Assembly (NCBI RefSeq): GCF_001183545.1
Contig: NZ_KQ236688.1
Location: 4,104,395 to 4,168,394 of the forward strand
DNA from: Cellvibrio sp. pealriver
Lineage (GTDB): Bacteria > Pseudomonadota > Gammaproteobacteria > Pseudomonadales > Cellvibrionaceae
Direction of reading: 5' to 3'
DNA: 64,000 nucleotides
Numbering within the stretch: the stretch's first letter is position 1; each line of letters opens with the position of its first letter. Of the stretch, positions 1 to 8,129 are shown one piece after another. A model generated the notes under the pieces. It was not told the origin of the DNA, made no database searches, and worked only from the letters and a program-made list of their open reading frames with translations. A program made the position numbers and the translations under genes.

Positions 1-1
1 A

Positions 2-982
2 CGCAAGGCATTGGGTTACACGAGTATCAATCTCTGGGGTGGTTCTTATGGAACACGCGTCGCATTAGAGTACTCGCGCCGTTATCCGCAGCACGCACGC
101 ACGCTCATACTGGATGGTGTTGCACCGGTCAGCATTGCGCTGCCGAAATATTTTGCGCGCGACACCATGTTGGCATTGCACGCGGTGAATGATGAGTGTC
201 TTGCGCAGCCGGATTGCGCTTCGGAATTTGGCAATATCGTGCAAAAAGCGGAATCCGTTTTTCAGTATTTGCAATCCATACAAGCTGACACAGGCGCTCT
301 ATCGATTTCATATGAACATCCACGCAATCAGCAAACCGAAACCCTGATGCTATCCCCGCGCACATTTTCATCACTGTTATTTATGTCGCTATATTCACGC
401 GACCTGACCGTATTATTGCCACGTGCGATCAGTTATGCCGAACAAAAAGATTATCGTTTACTGGCTGCGCTTTCGGCATTGGCGAATGAGCAAATGCAAC
501 AAATGAATATCATGGAAGGTATGCGCTACAGCGTGATTTGCAACGAAGACTGGCCGCAAATATCCGCTGACGATATTGCCCAGAGCGCTCCATTTTTTGG
601 GATGCACTTTGTAAAAGACATGCAGGCGATTTGTGAGTTTTGGCCCAAAGCAACACTGCCTGCTGATTATTGGGAACCAATAAAAAGTGAAGCGCCTGCA
701 CTGTTATTGTCTGGCAAGCATGATCCGGTTACGCCGGAATCCTGGGCAAAAGCGGTTGCTGAACACCTTCCCAATGCGCAGTTGCTGACAGCGAGCGGTG
801 GCAATCATTCTATTTTTACTGAAGGTTGTATCCCGCAATTGATTGCACAGTTTATTGAACGCGCCTCCATGGAGGGTGTTAATAGCGAGTGTGTCAGCCA
901 CATCAAACCACTGCCGCTGGTGTTGGGAGCCAACCAGAAAAAATCAGCCAGCTCATCATCTGCAGGGAGCGAACAACCATGA
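2..982 (+). CDS. Alpha/beta hydrolase, TAP-like C-terminal domain (5' partial)
   Basis: Serine hydrolase of the alpha/beta fold, probably a proline iminopeptidase or tripeptidyl aminopeptidase-like enzyme; the exact substrate is not readable. The frame is open to the left edge, and the first visible residues (RKALGYTSINLWGGSYGTR) are internal to such proteins, so the N-terminus lies outside the window and the apparent TTG start at 11 is not real. The nucleophile elbow GGSYGT supplies the Ser, KHDPVTP near visible residue 240 the Asp, and GGNHSI near residue 264 the His, so the triad looks intact. The stop overlaps the natA start (ATGA at 979-982), which implies translational coupling to the ABC exporter downstream. 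Family assignment is firm; pairing of the hydrolase with transport is inference. Confidence 0.85.
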   Translation, partial: RKALGYTSINLWGGSYGTRVALEYSRRYPQHARTLILDGVAPVSIALPKYFARDTMLALHAVNDECLAQPDCASEFGNIVQKAESVFQYLQSIQADTGALSISYEHPRNQQTETLMLSPRTFSSLLFMSLYSRDLTVLLPRAISYAEQKDYRLLAALSALANEQMQQMNIMEGMRYSVICNEDWPQISADDIAQSAPFFGMHFVKDMQAICEFWPKATLPADYWEPIKSEAPALLLSGKHDPVTPESWAKAVAEHLPNAQLLTASGGNHSIFTEGCIPQLIAQFIERASMEGVNSECVSHIKPLPLVLGANQKKSASSSSAGSEQP

Positions 983-1773
983 TCCGTGTTGAACATCTCA
1001 GTAAACATTTTGCGGCAAAAAAACTGTCTGGTTTTCAACTGCCGGTGTTTAAAAAATCGCATCAACCTGAAGTGATTACGGCATTGGATGATGTCAGTTT
1101 TACGTTGCGCGACGGTGAAATTACCGGTTTGTTGGGTTTGAATGGCGCAGGTAAATCGACATTGATGCGGTTGATTTACGGTTTGTTGCAGCCCAGTGCG
1201 GGCGATGTATGGGTGAATCATTTTCGGGTGAGCGATAACGCCAATGCGGCGCGCCAGCAATTAGGTGTGCTACCGGATGATACCGGATTGTATAAGCGTT
1301 TAACCGCGCGTGAAAACATTCGCTACTTTGGTGAATTGCAGGGAATGGCAGGGCAATCTTTGGAGCAAGCGATTGACCAGTTAATTGCATTGTTGGGAAT
1401 GGAGTCTATCGCGGATAGGCGCGCGGAAGGGTTTTCATTGGGTGAGCGAATGAAAACCGCATTGGCGCGCGCGATTGTGCACCAGCCACAACATATTTTA
1501 TTGGATGAGCCCACCAATGGTTTGGATGTGATTACCACCCGCGCGGTGCGGCGCTTGCTACATGAATTAAAACAGCAAGGGCGATGTGTGATTTTTTCCA
1601 GCCACTTGATGCATGAAGTCAGTGGTTTGTGCGACCGTATTATTGTGATTGCGCGCGGAAAAATTCTTGCCGATGGTTCATTGGCTGAAATATTGGAAGT
1701 AGGAAAATCCCATCAGTTAGAAGAGGCGTTTGTCAATCTGGTGCAACCGGAAGAGGAATATTCCCATGCGTGA
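979..1773 (+). CDS. natA: ABC transporter ATP-binding protein, NatA type
   Basis: ATPase subunit of an ABC-2 exporter of the NatA (sodium extrusion) type, acting at the cytoplasmic face of the inner membrane. Walker A GLNGAGKS is at residues 53-60, the signature SLGERMK at about 153-159, Walker B HILLDEP at about 172-178, and the switch His in SSHLM near 209. It has 264 residues, normal for a NatA-like subunit. I use the ATG at 979 because it opens the conserved IRVEHLSKHF strand and forms an ATGA overlap with the upstream hydrolase; the longer GTG-started frame only adds shadow sequence. The natB start lies inside its last codons. NatA is the best family match, but the exported substrate is inferred. 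Confidence 0.85.
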   Translation: MIRVEHLSKHFAAKKLSGFQLPVFKKSHQPEVITALDDVSFTLRDGEITGLLGLNGAGKSTLMRLIYGLLQPSAGDVWVNHFRVSDNANAARQQLGVLPDDTGLYKRLTARENIRYFGELQGMAGQSLEQAIDQLIALLGMESIADRRAEGFSLGERMKTALARAIVHQPQHILLDEPTNGLDVITTRAVRRLLHELKQQGRCVIFSSHLMHEVSGLCDRIIVIARGKILADGSLAEILEVGKSHQLEEAFVNLVQPEEEYSHA

Positions 1774-2959
1774 ATGGTTTATGAATATGCGGATCGTGTT
1801 GCGCAAAGAATGGTGCGATGCACTGCGCGATAGCAAGAGTTTGCGTATGGCGCTGTTGATGCCGGTGTACTTTGTGGGCGTTTTTGTTGCGTCATCGTTA
1901 TTTATTATCCATATGTCAAACCAATCGCGCGCCACCACCAGTGAGCCGATTAAATTGGCTGTAGTTGGTGCAGAATTTTTGCCTCCCCTTATCGATTGGT
2001 TGCAAGAGCGCGGTGTCAAAGTAGACGCGGTGGATGACGATGCTTACCAACAAGTTGAGCGTGGTGATTTGGGTTATGCGTTGATTATTCCAAACGATGC
2101 ACGTGAAAAATTTGCAACCGGTGAATCGATTGAGTTGGCATTGGTGTTCGATGCAACCAATAGCAAATTACAAGGCAGTTTGCATTTTGTGCGGCAACAA
2201 ATCTGGAACTGGAATGCACGCATGGGCAGTTTGCGGTTGTTATCGCGCGGTATATCGCCGGGTATTACCAATCCGGTGTATATCCGCGATCTCAATATCG
2301 CCAGCGATGAAAAAATGGGATTCTTTGTGATGGCCAGTTTGCCCATGTTGTTAATTCTCACCGCATTTATTTCCAGTGTCGGTTTCAGCGCAGATATGAC
2401 CGCAGGTGAGCGCGAGCGTCGCTCGTTGGAATCATTGCTGATCACACCGGCATCCTCTGCTGCATTGGCTATCGGCAAATGGTTCACCAGTTTTTCACTG
2501 ACCTTATCCGTATTGTTGGTGGAAGTTGTATTGCTTGCAGTCGCGTTCGCTTACGTTCCATTTAAAGAGTTGGGCTTGCGCGTTGATGTGTCTGTGGTTG
2601 ATCTTGCCTGTGTGTATGTGGTGTTGATATCGGTCGCGCTGCTGGCAACCGCGCTGCAATTTGTGATTTCACTTTTTGCGCGTAATTTTAAAGATGCCCA
2701 GACCTATATGGGGTTAATGGTGTTCCTGCCGATGGTGCCACTGTTTTATACAATGTTTAACCCAAGTGCGTATGAGGAATGGTTCCGTTGGGTGCCGGTG
2801 CTAAGCCAGCAGGTGTTGGTCAAAGATTTACTCTTGGGTGGTGATGTTGCGCCATTTCATTTTTTCCAAGCCTGGATTGTGGCAATACTGCTGGCGATAC
2901 TATTTTTGTATTACACGGCAAGCCAATTGCGAAAGCCGAAAATTGTTTACGGTATTTAA
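1766..2959 (+). CDS. natB: ABC-2 type permease, NatB type
   Basis: Membrane partner of the preceding ATPase, 397 residues. The architecture is that of NatB and related ABC-2 permeases: one N-terminal membrane segment (about 21-45), a soluble extracytoplasmic domain of roughly 130 residues, then five or six hydrophobic segments from about residue 190 to the C-terminus. The family-typical cytoplasmic stretch AGERERRSLESLLITP follows the second segment. I choose the ATG at 1766, which overlaps the natA stop by eight bases and gives a positively charged N-terminus (MREWFMNMR). It ends before a bidirectional terminator. Operon: hydrolase-natA-natB. Family is certain; sodium as cargo is only inferred. 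Confidence 0.85.
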   Translation: MREWFMNMRIVLRKEWCDALRDSKSLRMALLMPVYFVGVFVASSLFIIHMSNQSRATTSEPIKLAVVGAEFLPPLIDWLQERGVKVDAVDDDAYQQVERGDLGYALIIPNDAREKFATGESIELALVFDATNSKLQGSLHFVRQQIWNWNARMGSLRLLSRGISPGITNPVYIRDLNIASDEKMGFFVMASLPMLLILTAFISSVGFSADMTAGERERRSLESLLITPASSAALAIGKWFTSFSLTLSVLLVEVVLLAVAFAYVPFKELGLRVDVSVVDLACVYVVLISVALLATALQFVISLFARNFKDAQTYMGLMVFLPMVPLFYTMFNPSAYEEWFRWVPVLSQQVLVKDLLLGGDVAPFHFFQAWIVAILLAILFLYYTASQLRKPKIVYGI

Positions 2960-3051
2960 TCCGGTCTTTAAATAAAGCGCCTGATTAATAAACCGGTACA
3001 ACATATCGCTAAAAAATACCTTTAAAAACATAACTTTAAAACATGCCAATT

Positions 3052-3087
3052 AAAAAGCGCAGACACCCTAAAATGTCTGCGCTTTTT
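3052..3087. terminator. Bidirectional intrinsic terminator between natB and the GST gene
   Basis: A 14-bp perfect stem (3052-3065 with 3074-3087), eight-base loop, A tract on one side and T tract on the other. It lies between convergent genes, so it can end transcription in both directions. Confidence 0.9.
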
Positions 3088-3124
3088 TTATTGGTGTTTT
3101 TTAAGATGCATTGTTTTTTTGTTG

Positions 3125-3685
3125 TTAACTTTGTGGTGGTTGTGTGGCCTGAAAATGCGGATGCTGATTTGCATTCACATAAAATTGTTCCAGTGCGGGG
3201 TAAACCGAAAAATCCACTTGGTTGCGCAATTTTGCCCAGCCAATAAAACAAGCCAGGCGTATGTGCGCATCGGTGTAGGGCGCTGAATTTGGCAGTGGTA
3301 ATTGGTTTAATTCCTTCAGTGTTGTATGGATGCGCGCCGCTTGCCGCTGCAGATAAGGAATGCCGCTAATATCAACGCCATCGCGTTTGATAAAAAATAA
3401 ATTCACGGTGGCATCCATCAGCGTATTTACCAAACACAGCTCATCCAATTCTTTGGCTGTTTTGCAGTAATCTTGGCCAACCCGCTCGCGCAGGTATTTA
3501 ATAATCGATGCAGAGTCCGTTAAAAAAATATCGCCATCCTGTAAAAACGGAACGCGTTGCGTGGGCGATTGTGCAGCACTGCCGGTCTGGTCTGTTTCAA
3601 TAAATTCGCAAGCCAAACCGGTTTCCAGCAGGACTATGCGCACATGGCGTACAAACGGCGATGTATAGCTTCCATAAAGTTTCAT
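3125..3685 (-). CDS. Glutathione S-transferase family protein
   Basis: Cytosolic glutathione S-transferase-like protein of 186 residues, slightly shorter than the usual 200-220. The N-terminal thioredoxin fold begins MKLYGSYTSPFVRHVRI, with the active-site Ser/Thr region in TSPF. The cis-Pro segment RVPFLQDG and the glutathione-contacting TDSASIIKYL motif follow at about residues 44-67. The rest is the all-alpha C-terminal domain. Likely role is conjugation or glutathione-dependent reduction in detoxification; the substrate cannot be told. It stands as a single minus-strand gene followed in the same direction, across 18 bases upstream, by the SnoaL-like gene, so the two may be co-transcribed. 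Confidence 0.85.
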   Translation of the reverse strand: MKLYGSYTSPFVRHVRIVLLETGLACEFIETDQTGSAAQSPTQRVPFLQDGDIFLTDSASIIKYLRERVGQDYCKTAKELDELCLVNTLMDATVNLFFIKRDGVDISGIPYLQRQAARIHTTLKELNQLPLPNSAPYTDAHIRLACFIGWAKLRNQVDFSVYPALEQFYVNANQHPHFQATQPPQS

Positions 3686-3703
3686 GGTGCGTTCTCCCGA
3701 TAA

Positions 3704-4174
3704 TTATAGTGTTGTCTGCGGTGGATACTTGAATGCCTGGCGGGCGAGCAGTTTCCAGTCGCCGGATTGTTTTTGCCACACCAACAAAATGCCTAAATGA
3801 ATGGTGTTTGGTACTCCGCCATCCTTGATGTCGGCTTTCAAATCGTGGCGCACCAGTGCGGTATCGCCTGAAATACGGATGCTTTGGTTACTTAACTCCA
3901 TAGTGACAAAATCGGATTTGCCACTGCTGATTTTTTCAATAAATGCCTCTTGGTCTTCCATGACTCCACTTGAATGACCGTAGCTCAGTTGCGCTGCTGA
4001 CAAGTTGCGCAATACCTTGCTGTCGCCGTCAATCATGGCTTGGCGCAGGGCTTCCACTTTCTGGGCAACCTGTTGGGAATCGCTTGTATCGGCCGCCGTC
4101 ACAGTTGTGCAGCAAACGCTGCTGATGAAAAGTGTCCACGCTCCAAGACGCTTGGCTAACTTATTGAAACTCAT
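3704..4174 (-). CDS. Secreted nuclear transport factor 2/SnoaL-like protein (DUF4440-type)
   Basis: 156 residues. The first 27 form a signal peptide (positively charged start, hydrophobic core, TVTAA cleavage region), so the mature protein is periplasmic. The mature part has the pattern of NTF2-like folds: an N-terminal helix with VEALRQAMIDGD, a central DFVTMELSNQSIRISGDTA segment and a C-terminal strand ending in WQKQSGDWKLLARQAFKY. Such proteins bind small molecules or act as isomerases, but no catalytic residue can be assigned. It lies just upstream of the GST gene on the same strand. The fold call is fairly safe; the function is unknown. Confidence 0.75.
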   Translation of the reverse strand: MSFNKLAKRLGAWTLFISSVCCTTVTAADTSDSQQVAQKVEALRQAMIDGDSKVLRNLSAAQLSYGHSSGVMEDQEAFIEKISSGKSDFVTMELSNQSIRISGDTALVRHDLKADIKDGGVPNTIHLGILLVWQKQSGDWKLLARQAFKYPPQTTL

Positions 4175-4452
4175 ATGAAAACTCCTATAAAAATCCTGCA
4201 GTAGAGTGATTGGGTGACCGAGTGATTATGCTTGTTATGGTTGTTGATTCTAGCGGCTCTTATGGTGTTTCGGGTGTTGTCATTATGTAAAAGCATGCTT
4301 ACGGGCTGGCTGGATATTCCAACACGGTTTTTGACAAGCGTGATAATTCTCACGACACTGGTGTGAGGTTGGTCACACATGTTGTGATTGATGCCACTGA
4401 CGGTATCAGTAGGCAGTAGCCAATAGGCAGTAACAAATAAGGGAGTTGCATC

Positions 4453-4758
4453 ATGCCGGAGTTAAGCCCATCCAAGTCTTCACTGAAAACCACGTTAGCT
4501 GAACGTTTACAGCATGTTGTAGATGATCGGCGCGGGGGTCAAAAAGCGGTGCCTATCGATATAGGGCGCTATCTAAATGAATCCCAATTGCTCGCGCTGC
4601 ACAGTCTGGAAAGTTTTGGCTGGCATTTGTGGTTTGTGCGGCGGCCGCTGTTTATGCAGCCGGTTGTGGTGGTTGCCAATGCCGAATCTACCCAGCATGC
4701 GTTGCTTGAGGAAGATGGTTCTGTCAATTTAAAACCCGCGTTGCATTTTCGCCACTGA
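4453..4758 (+). CDS. Conserved hypothetical protein, 101 aa
   Basis: Small soluble protein with no signal peptide or membrane segment. A polar N-terminal 30 residues precede a compact region with YLNESQLLALHSLESFGW and FVRRPLF, a pattern I associate with uncharacterised small gammaproteobacterial proteins; no function is known to me. The start is supported by AAGGGAG about 9 bases upstream of the ATG. It is divergent from the SnoaL-like gene and stands alone. The 4175-4452 gap upstream contains no ORF I trust and presumably holds both promoters. Confidence 0.7.
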   Translation: MPELSPSKSSLKTTLAERLQHVVDDRRGGQKAVPIDIGRYLNESQLLALHSLESFGWHLWFVRRPLFMQPVVVVANAESTQHALLEEDGSVNLKPALHFRH

Positions 4759-4913
4759 TCGCTAACAGTGCATCGGTTATGCAGCTTATGTTTATCCGAC
4801 TGCGTGTTGTTTTAGTCGTGTTGTGTTAATGCAGTAGCGTAGTTTTTTATTCAGGCATCATTCAGTGCCTCGGTCATAGCATCAGCTCCATATTCCCCCC
4901 GCGGAGCTGTGTT

Positions 4914-5435
4914 ATGAAAAAGTTGCTGCCTGCTATTGGTCTTCTGTTGTGTGTAAATTTTTTATCGGGTTGCGGCAGCGAAACAGTTGCAGCCGATGAT
5001 CCGCATGAAAACTACGTCCCTGAGTTGCGCGCGTTCGATATTATCGATAGTTACGATACCGATACCGCAACACCTAACCATCCTCCGCTAATTCTAGATC
5101 CCTATCTTTACGATGGCTTGTTTGAAGTTTTTTGGGATGTCGATAGCCTTGAGGATTATCGCGTGTCTGTGCGGATCAATGATCGCAATACGATTGAAAA
5201 TAGTATTGTGGTGCATTCACAGTGGTGCGGAGCAGGGCGCTCATGTGACCAAAGCGGCAATTTGATTTGTGAGTACACATCAGACTTTTTTATGTCCTGC
5301 GGTAATGCAGCGCAAGAGCGGGATATTTACCCGTTAATCGACCAAATCCCGCAAAAAGTCTATTTGTTTATTGAAATCTGCGATTACAACTCTGGTTACT
5401 GTGAATACGATTATTATCCGGTTGAATTGCATTAG
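4914..5435 (+). CDS. Hypothetical lipoprotein, 173 aa
   Basis: The N-terminus MKKLLPAIGLLLCVNFLSGC is a lipoprotein signal with a clear lipobox (LSGC, Cys20), so the mature protein is probably anchored in the outer membrane facing the periplasm. The mature part is acidic, rich in Asp/Tyr (for example DYRVSVRINDRN), and has six or more Cys residues, suggesting disulfides. I do not recognise the family. It is flanked by a small hypothetical gene and the TSUP permease, both on the same strand but with separate intergenic regions. Confidence 0.7.
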   Translation: MKKLLPAIGLLLCVNFLSGCGSETVAADDPHENYVPELRAFDIIDSYDTDTATPNHPPLILDPYLYDGLFEVFWDVDSLEDYRVSVRINDRNTIENSIVVHSQWCGAGRSCDQSGNLICEYTSDFFMSCGNAAQERDIYPLIDQIPQKVYLFIEICDYNSGYCEYDYYPVELH

Positions 5436-5547
5436 CGCTTTGCGCACAAGCTGCGCGTAAAATTTTATCTTGCGCAAGGATAGCGCTGGATAAATTGCCC
5501 CCGCTTCGCCATGCTAGTGTCTTTTATTTCTTACAAAGACTGTCGGC

Positions 5548-6312
5548 ATGATTTCTGACCCTCTGTTTTATTGTCTCGCTATTCCTGTTGTGATCCTGGT
5601 TGGGATGTCCAAAGGCGGCTTTGGTGGCGGTTTTGGTACGCTTGCTGTTCCCCTGCTGGCATTAATGATCGACCCGCGCCTGGCTGCGGCAATTCTGCTG
5701 CCGATTTTATGCAGTATGGATGCATTCAGCTTGTGGAGTTTTCGCGGTGCCTGGGACAAACTCAATTTAAAAATTCTTTTGCCTGGCGCATTGCTCGGCA
5801 CCGTTGCGGGTGCGTTGACATTTGAGATGACCAACGCTGATTGGATTCGTGTGTTAATTGGTTTTTTATCGATTTACTTTGTGCTTCATTATTTATGGGG
5901 CAAAAAATTTCTGGAACAATTGCGCGAACAAAAACCCAATAAAATCGCTGGCACCTTTTGGGGTGGCGTTGCCGGCTATGTCAGTTACATCGCCCACGCC
6001 GGTGGGCCGCCAGTGGCAATTTATTTATTGCCGCAACATCTCTCTAAATCTGTGCTTGCCGGAACAACCATTTTATTTTTTGCCATCATTAATTTTATTA
6101 AGTTAATTCCCTATGTGTGGTTAGGGCAAATTACCCAGGCCTCGTTTTTCACATCGCTGATGCTTTTGCCATTGGCACCATTGGGTGTGTGGCTGGGGGT
6201 TTATCTGCATCATCGCGTGTCTGACCGTATTTTTTACTGGGTCAGTTACGGCTTTTTATTGTTGGCGGGAATTAAATTAACCTACGAAGGTATGTTGGGA
6301 TTGTGGGGGTAA
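5548..6312 (+). CDS. TSUP family (TauE/SafE) permease
   Basis: Inner-membrane permease of 254 residues with about eight hydrophobic segments in two repeats. The N-terminal VGMSKGGFGGGFGTLAVPLLAL is the TauE/SafE signature, and it recurs in the second half as SYIAHAGGPPVAIYLLPQ. The family moves sulfite, sulfoacetate, taurine or other organosulfur anions, but the substrate here cannot be told. The gene is monocistronic in appearance, between a lipoprotein gene and a beta-barrel gene. No sulfur-metabolism neighbour is present to help. Confidence 0.9.
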   Translation: MISDPLFYCLAIPVVILVGMSKGGFGGGFGTLAVPLLALMIDPRLAAAILLPILCSMDAFSLWSFRGAWDKLNLKILLPGALLGTVAGALTFEMTNADWIRVLIGFLSIYFVLHYLWGKKFLEQLREQKPNKIAGTFWGGVAGYVSYIAHAGGPPVAIYLLPQHLSKSVLAGTTILFFAIINFIKLIPYVWLGQITQASFFTSLMLLPLAPLGVWLGVYLHHRVSDRIFYWVSYGFLLLAGIKLTYEGMLGLWG

Positions 6313-6429
6313 GCTCTCCGGCTGGAATTTATAGGCAAATTGGGTATGATGCTCACGCACATGACTGGGCGATGATGGTGGATAACAACGCTATCGCCTC
6401 AACACACATCCATTAAAGGACTCAAAAAA

Positions 6430-6957
6430 ATGAAAAAGTGGTTAGCTGCCTTGGCGTTAGGTTTACCGATGGTTGCCGTTGCGGGTGATAACTCTACCGG
6501 CGGTTTTTATGTAGGTGGAGGCGCGGCAGATTTAAAAATGCGCTTTGATGGAGGCGGTGACTCTCTGGATTGGACAACAGGTGAGATCTTGGGAGGCTAC
6601 AAACACAGTCCTTTTGTCGGTGGTGAGGCTCGTTTAGGTTATGGTTCAGAAGATGGCCTTGATCTGCTTTATACGTCTTTTTATTACCGCACCGAAAGCT
6701 CGAACGATACCGCTAAAACCTATCTTTTATTTGGCTATACCTTGGGGCAGGTTAAATTCGATGGTGATGTAGGTGAAGATGATTCTGTTAACTTGAATGG
6801 TTTTTCCTATGGCGCAGGTGTTGGTTTTCCTGTTACACCGCAGTTGAACTTTAATTTGGAAGCCCGGATGGTTCTTGATGGTGATGCCAAATTTGACGGT
6901 GACTCAGAAGGTATTGAGCTCAGCGGTGTTTCGTTGAACGTTGATTACCGTTTCTAA
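6430..6957 (+). CDS. Small outer-membrane beta-barrel protein
   Basis: 175 residues. A signal peptide of about 18 residues ends AVA-GD. The mature protein alternates polar and aromatic residues, begins FYVGGGAADLKM and ends in the terminal aromatic signature YRF-stop, which is recognised by the BAM complex. About eight strands can be counted, as in OmpA-N/OmpW-like barrels. It is acidic and rich in Gly and Asp loops. Function is unknown; it could be a small porin or adhesin. The start is supported by AAAGGA about 8 bases upstream. Confidence 0.8.
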   Translation: MKKWLAALALGLPMVAVAGDNSTGGFYVGGGAADLKMRFDGGGDSLDWTTGEILGGYKHSPFVGGEARLGYGSEDGLDLLYTSFYYRTESSNDTAKTYLLFGYTLGQVKFDGDVGEDDSVNLNGFSYGAGVGFPVTPQLNFNLEARMVLDGDAKFDGDSEGIELSGVSLNVDYRF

Positions 6958-6969
6958 TTCTGCTTTTTT

Positions 6970-7002
6970 GCACTTGGGCATTTTTATTAAGCGCCCAAGT
7001 GC
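6970..7002. repeat. Inverted repeat between convergent genes
   Basis: Ten-base perfect arms (6970-6979, 6993-7002) with a 13-base AT-rich loop, between the stops of the beta-barrel gene and the minus-strand Thr-rich gene. Neither side has a T tract in the right place, so it may stabilise 3' ends rather than terminate by itself. Confidence 0.6.
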
Positions 7003-7025
7003 ACTTCCTCATTCAAGTTTTTGCG

Positions 7026-7601
7026 TTACAGTTGTCCGTTGTTTCCGCTTTGAACCATGTCTGCACTATTAGCTGAGTGCTCTGTGTCATTTGATGAATG
7101 CGCCGCGCTACTCGTTTGCAATGTGCAATATTGGATAATTTTCTCTTCTATTTTGGCGGTAGCACTGGAGGTTTTTTGCTGCTGCTTCCAGAATTTGCAT
7201 TCCATGCTTTTTTCTTTAATCGCGCGCAGTTTTGCAAGCCGCTCTGCTTCTGCCTCGTCGATCAAGCGCTGTTCGCGGCGCGCTTCTGCTTGGGCTAAAA
7301 ACTCATCATGAGTGAGCTCAGTTTGCTCTTCTGTCTGGAGTGATGTACTTGATGTCGTTGTTGTGCCAGAGATTGTTGTGTCAGCGGCTGTAGTGTCAGA
7401 AGCAGTAGTTTCAGGTGTATTGGCGGCATTATTCGCGCGTAATTGCGCTATGGCTTCTTGCATAGCGGCGGGCTGTTGGCTTGCCGTTGGTGCTGGTGCT
7501 GGTGCTGCACCAGAGTGGCTCGCCATGATTAAATAAACACTGAATCCACCCAGAAAAAATAAGCCAATTCCGGCTGCGATTGTTTTTTTACCAATTTCCA
7601 T
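7026..7601 (-). CDS. Membrane-anchored hypothetical protein with Thr/Ala-rich linker
   Basis: 191 residues. One N-terminal membrane segment (about residues 8-27) is followed by an Ala/Pro stretch, then a low-complexity Thr/Ser/Ala linker (about 60-90) and a charged helical region (about 95-140, EARREQRLIDEAEAERLAKLRA) that could form a coiled coil. Two Cys (in MECKF and QYCTL) could form a disulfide. The C-terminal 35 residues are Ser/Asn/His-rich. This is a single-pass protein facing the periplasm. I do not recognise the family, and no partner is evident nearby. Confidence 0.65.
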   Translation of the reverse strand: MEIGKKTIAAGIGLFFLGGFSVYLIMASHSGAAPAPAPTASQQPAAMQEAIAQLRANNAANTPETTASDTTAADTTISGTTTTSSTSLQTEEQTELTHDEFLAQAEARREQRLIDEAEAERLAKLRAIKEKSMECKFWKQQQKTSSATAKIEEKIIQYCTLQTSSAAHSSNDTEHSANSADMVQSGNNGQL

Positions 7602-7667
7602 TGCGTGCTCCTGTATGCAATTGGTTTTACTTTATATGTGTAGCGTTTGTGCGCCACTTTTTTGTGA

Positions 7668-8009
7668 TTATGCCTTTTTAACAAATTCTGATTTCAGCAT
7701 CATGGCACCGTGGCCATCCACTTTACAATCCAGATTATGGTCGCCATTCACCAAGCGGACAATTTTTACTTTGGTACCGACTTTCAATACGGAGGAGGTG
7801 CCTTTGATTTTTAAATCTTTTGCGACTGTCGCGTTGTCGCCATCGGCCAGCAAATTGCCGTTGGCATCGCGCACGATTAATTCATCGTCACTCGCCACAT
7901 CGGTAGCATTTTTAGGCCATTCGTGTGCGCATTCGGGGCAAATTAATAACTCGCCATCTTCGTAGGTGTATTCGGAATTGCATTTGGGGCAGTTGGGTAA
8001 AGTGCTCAT
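7668..8009 (-). CDS. yjdM: YjdM/PhnA-like zinc-ribbon protein
   Basis: 113 residues, the usual length for YjdM (formerly PhnA). An N-terminal zinc ribbon is formed by CPKC (8-11) and CPEC (about 24-27). The C-terminal PhnA domain carries [25 protein letters not shown] and ends KSEFVKKA, a family hallmark. In E. coli the protein sits beside the phosphonate operon but is not needed for phosphonate use, and its role remains unclear. It lies between a Thr-rich protein gene and tex on the same strand, separated from tex by two short hairpins. Confidence 0.93.
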   Translation of the reverse strand: MSTLPNCPKCNSEYTYEDGELLICPECAHEWPKNATDVASDDELIVRDANGNLLADGDNATVAKDLKIKGTSSVLKVGTKVKIVRLVNGDHNLDCKVDGHGAMMLKSEFVKKA

Positions 8010-8047
8010 AATTGTTTCTGCATTGAGATAGTGTCGTGCTTGGCCGC

Positions 8048-8068
8048 CATTCTCGCGCAGCGAGAATG
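8048..8068. repeat. Short hairpin, intergenic
   Basis: Eight-base arms (8048-8055, 8061-8068; CATTCTCG/CGAGAATG) around CGCAG, between tex and yjdM. It resembles the short palindromes scattered in many gammaproteobacterial intergenic regions. No proper T tract follows on the minus strand. Confidence 0.6.
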
Positions 8069-8090
8069 ACGACTCCCTTTTTTAATCATT

Positions 8091-8109
8091 CACCAAGCTC
8101 AGCTTGGTG
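8091..8109. repeat. Short hairpin downstream of tex
   Basis: Nine-base perfect arms (8091-8099, 8101-8109; CACCAAGCT/AGCTTGGTG), 21 bases beyond the tex stop. It is a likely 3'-end stabiliser or weak terminator, but no T run follows on the minus strand. Confidence 0.6.
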
Positions 8110-8129
8110 TGACTATTGTGGACAACTAA

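Noticed and set aside
4171..4380. 69-residue minus-strand frame upstream of the SnoaL-like gene
   Set aside because: Overlaps the start of that gene, has no ribosome-binding site and no recognisable features; treated as non-coding promoter region.
6970..7002. Intrinsic terminator between the beta-barrel and Thr-rich genes
   Set aside because: The stem is good but the T tract lies before rather than after it in the plus direction, and in the minus direction A residues follow; listed as an inverted repeat only.
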